Notes under the pieces: generated by a model | What the model saw: only the letters and a program-made list of their open reading frames with translations | Database searches by the model: none | What the model was told of the DNA's origin: nothing | Shown: positions 20,047 to 21,282 of the stretch, in pieces | How the letters are laid out: each line of letters begins with the position of its first letter | How positions within the stretch are numbered: position 1 is the stretch's first letter | Made by a program: the position numbers and the translations under genes | Source of the DNA: a virus | IMG/VR virus record: IMGVR_UViG_3300001782_000018 | Coordinates: 1 to 21,282 of that record | Direction: 5' to 3' (one strand) | DNA: 21,282 nt

Positions 20047-20465
20047 TGGGGTTCGACTTTGTGGTCATAGAAATGCGGGAAAGACTCAATAAAGTCGTTG
20101 ACGCAATGCGCCATCTTAAGCTCAGCTATGACAAAAGTGATGTCGAAGATTCGGGACTGACCGACTTCCAAGGACCATTGAACGCCGGTAGCATCATTGA
20201 CGGCATGTCAATGGAAGACACATTCAACGATGTTGTCGTAAAACAACTCGGCCCAAACAAAGAGCTGCTATGGTGGCCCGAGATACAATGGATTCGGAAA
20301 ATCCCGCAAGAGCTACTTCTCGAGCTCAAGAAGATTTGCAGGATACATGACTGCGAGTGGTTCTTCAGCAAGCTTGTCAGCGACGGAGAAACAATGTGGA
20401 CAAACACGTTCACATTGCTCAAGACCAAAATGAAGAACGAAGGAATCGACCTTGAGGAGGTGTAA
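20046..20465 (+). CDS. unknown acidic protein
   Basis: 139 residues, not recognised. An N-terminal helix (EMRERLNKVVDAMRHLKLSY), an acidic loop (DVEDSGLTDFQGP), LWWPEIQWIRKIPQELLLEL and a C-terminal helix ending IDLEEV. It has no TM, metal or nucleotide motif. GAGGAG lies nine bases before ATG 20046. It is part of the integrase operon by spacing. Its 3' end overlaps the perfect ribosome site of the next gene. Confidence 0.55.
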   Translation: MGFDFVVIEMRERLNKVVDAMRHLKLSYDKSDVEDSGLTDFQGPLNAGSIIDGMSMEDTFNDVVVKQLGPNKELLWWPEIQWIRKIPQELLLELKKICRIHDCEWFFSKLVSDGETMWTNTFTLLKTKMKNEGIDLEEV

Positions 20466-20467
20466 GA

Positions 20468-21175
20468 ATGGACAGAAAAGATATGCTTGAAAGACTAATG
20501 CAGGGCGTCGACCCGCTCATAGTGACAATAGAGAAATGGAAAGACATAGTAAACGGCGTTGGCGTAGATGAGGGCGGATTCAATTGCGCGCTTTGTGAAA
20601 CATATAGACCAAAGCCGAGCGAAGACCCAAGTCAAGCGGTCAAATGCGGCAAATGCCCGATATACGAAGCCACCGGGAAACCGCTTTGCATGGGCACACC
20701 ATATAAAACATTCCGACTTGCCATGGAAGACAAAGATACAAAAGCGGCAAACAGGGCTGCTCTTGAAGAACTAATATTCCTTAGGAGACTTCAGAAGAAC
20801 ATCGCGCTCAAAGAAACCGCGGAAGGAATCGTCACTTTGAAAAAACTGGCGCATAATATCATAGATATAGTGGAGAACGCTCTCCGGGACAAATATCCTG
20901 TGATGGAAAAACTTGTCGACTCAGAGCATAATACGCTCCTTGCCGGCGAGACATACTATAACCTTGAGGATGACGTCACAGCAGTAGTCAAGGAATACTT
21001 GAAGAGAGTGCTTGAACTTAGTAAATACATTGTAACTGTTGAAGTTGTTGGCGTAGAAACCTACGAGATAAAAGCGGAGAACGAAGAAGAAGCTAGGGAC
21101 AATTTTGAACTCGGAGAAGGTCGCCAGATAGCAGCAACAATTGAGCGCAAAGTAATCTCATGTGATAAGACCTAA
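20468..21175 (+). CDS. Cys-rich N-terminal domain with DpnD/PcfM-like C-terminus
   Basis: 235 residues. Residues 38-79 have CALC (40-43), CGKCPIYEATGKPLCMGTPY (60-79): a five-Cys metal or redox motif recurrent in phage proteins of unknown function. A helical middle (100-185) follows. Residues 188-231 (YIVTVEVVGVETYEIKAENE, then EEARDNFELGEG) resemble the small DpnD/PcfM domain. The combination has no known function to me. The ribosome site GGAGGTG overlaps the upstream stop and is five to six bases from ATG 20468. It is the largest gene of the operon after the integrase. Confidence 0.55.
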   Translation: MDRKDMLERLMQGVDPLIVTIEKWKDIVNGVGVDEGGFNCALCETYRPKPSEDPSQAVKCGKCPIYEATGKPLCMGTPYKTFRLAMEDKDTKAANRAALEELIFLRRLQKNIALKETAEGIVTLKKLAHNIIDIVENALRDKYPVMEKLVDSEHNTLLAGETYYNLEDDVTAVVKEYLKRVLELSKYIVTVEVVGVETYEIKAENEEEARDNFELGEGRQIAATIERKVISCDKT

Positions 21176-21199
21176 AAGCCTGAAGGATTCGTTGTTCAA

Positions 21200-21282
21200 A
21201 TGAGCGAAGGCGAATTTAAGAAACGTTCAAGAAACTTCAAAGACATCATTGACGAAGAGTGCAACTATTCCTGCTATATTGG
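21200..21282 (+). CDS. unknown protein, truncated by window end
   Basis: 27 codons from ATG 21200 to the right edge: MSEGEFKKRSRNFKDIIDEE then CNYSCYI. Two Cys in a CxxxC spacing (Cys21 and Cys25) and a charged N-terminus. AAGGA is about 12 bases upstream, which is weak. It continues beyond the window, so nothing can be said of its function. Confidence 0.4.
   Translation, partial: MSEGEFKKRSRNFKDIIDEECNYSCYI

Noticed and set aside
1-21282. CRISPR arrays, tRNA genes, insertion sequences
   Set aside because: No spaced identical repeats, cloverleaf patterns or transposase motifs were seen. The only repeats are those listed.

Overview
The window looks like a piece of an archaeal head-tailed virus or provirus (Caudoviricetes, siphovirus-like). 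The structural proteins follow the HK97 plan: portal, proteases, decoration protein, HK97-fold capsid, connector, tail tube, frameshifted tail chaperones and tape measure. Expression signals look archaeal: TATA boxes with upstream purine/BRE-like bases, Shine-Dalgarno sites such as GGAGG and GGAGGTG, and T-tract terminators. The tyrosine recombinase is also of archaeal type. The exact host cannot be named from sequence alone; a euryarchaeal or Thermoplasmatota-like host is a guess. No tRNA, rRNA, CRISPR array or IS element was seen.

Layout. Almost everything from base 1 to about 17.9 kb is on the minus strand and is read right to left. A divergent promoter pair (about 17.92-18.03 kb) separates it from a plus-strand operon. 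Minus-strand order: portal, small membrane protein, S78-like prohead protease candidate, ClpP-like protease with coiled-coil tail, decoration protein, major capsid protein, zinc-ribbon protein; then a non-structural cassette (ThyX, zinc ribbon, winged helix); then a surface/adhesion block (small ORF, virion-type protein, transglutaminase-like cysteine protease, large membrane-anchored sequon-rich protein, 19-repeat protein, BppU-like Ig domain, lectin-connector fusion); then the tail block (terminator candidate, tail tube, chaperones with a -1 slippery site, gp10-like protein, tape measure running off the left edge). No terminase is present.

The plus-strand operon holds the integrase and a chain of tightly packed small genes (two zinc-ribbon proteins, two unknowns, a Cys-rich DpnD/PcfM-like protein and a truncated ORF). 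Their junctions carry short diverged direct repeats, which suggests cassette-like gene gain.

The most unusual items are: a 28-bp twin-hairpin element found twice, each time between a stop codon and an important virion gene, with all differences confined to loops; a ConA-like lectin fused to a head-tail connector; a divergent promoter pair sharing a 19-bp core; and the junction repeats around the small genes.
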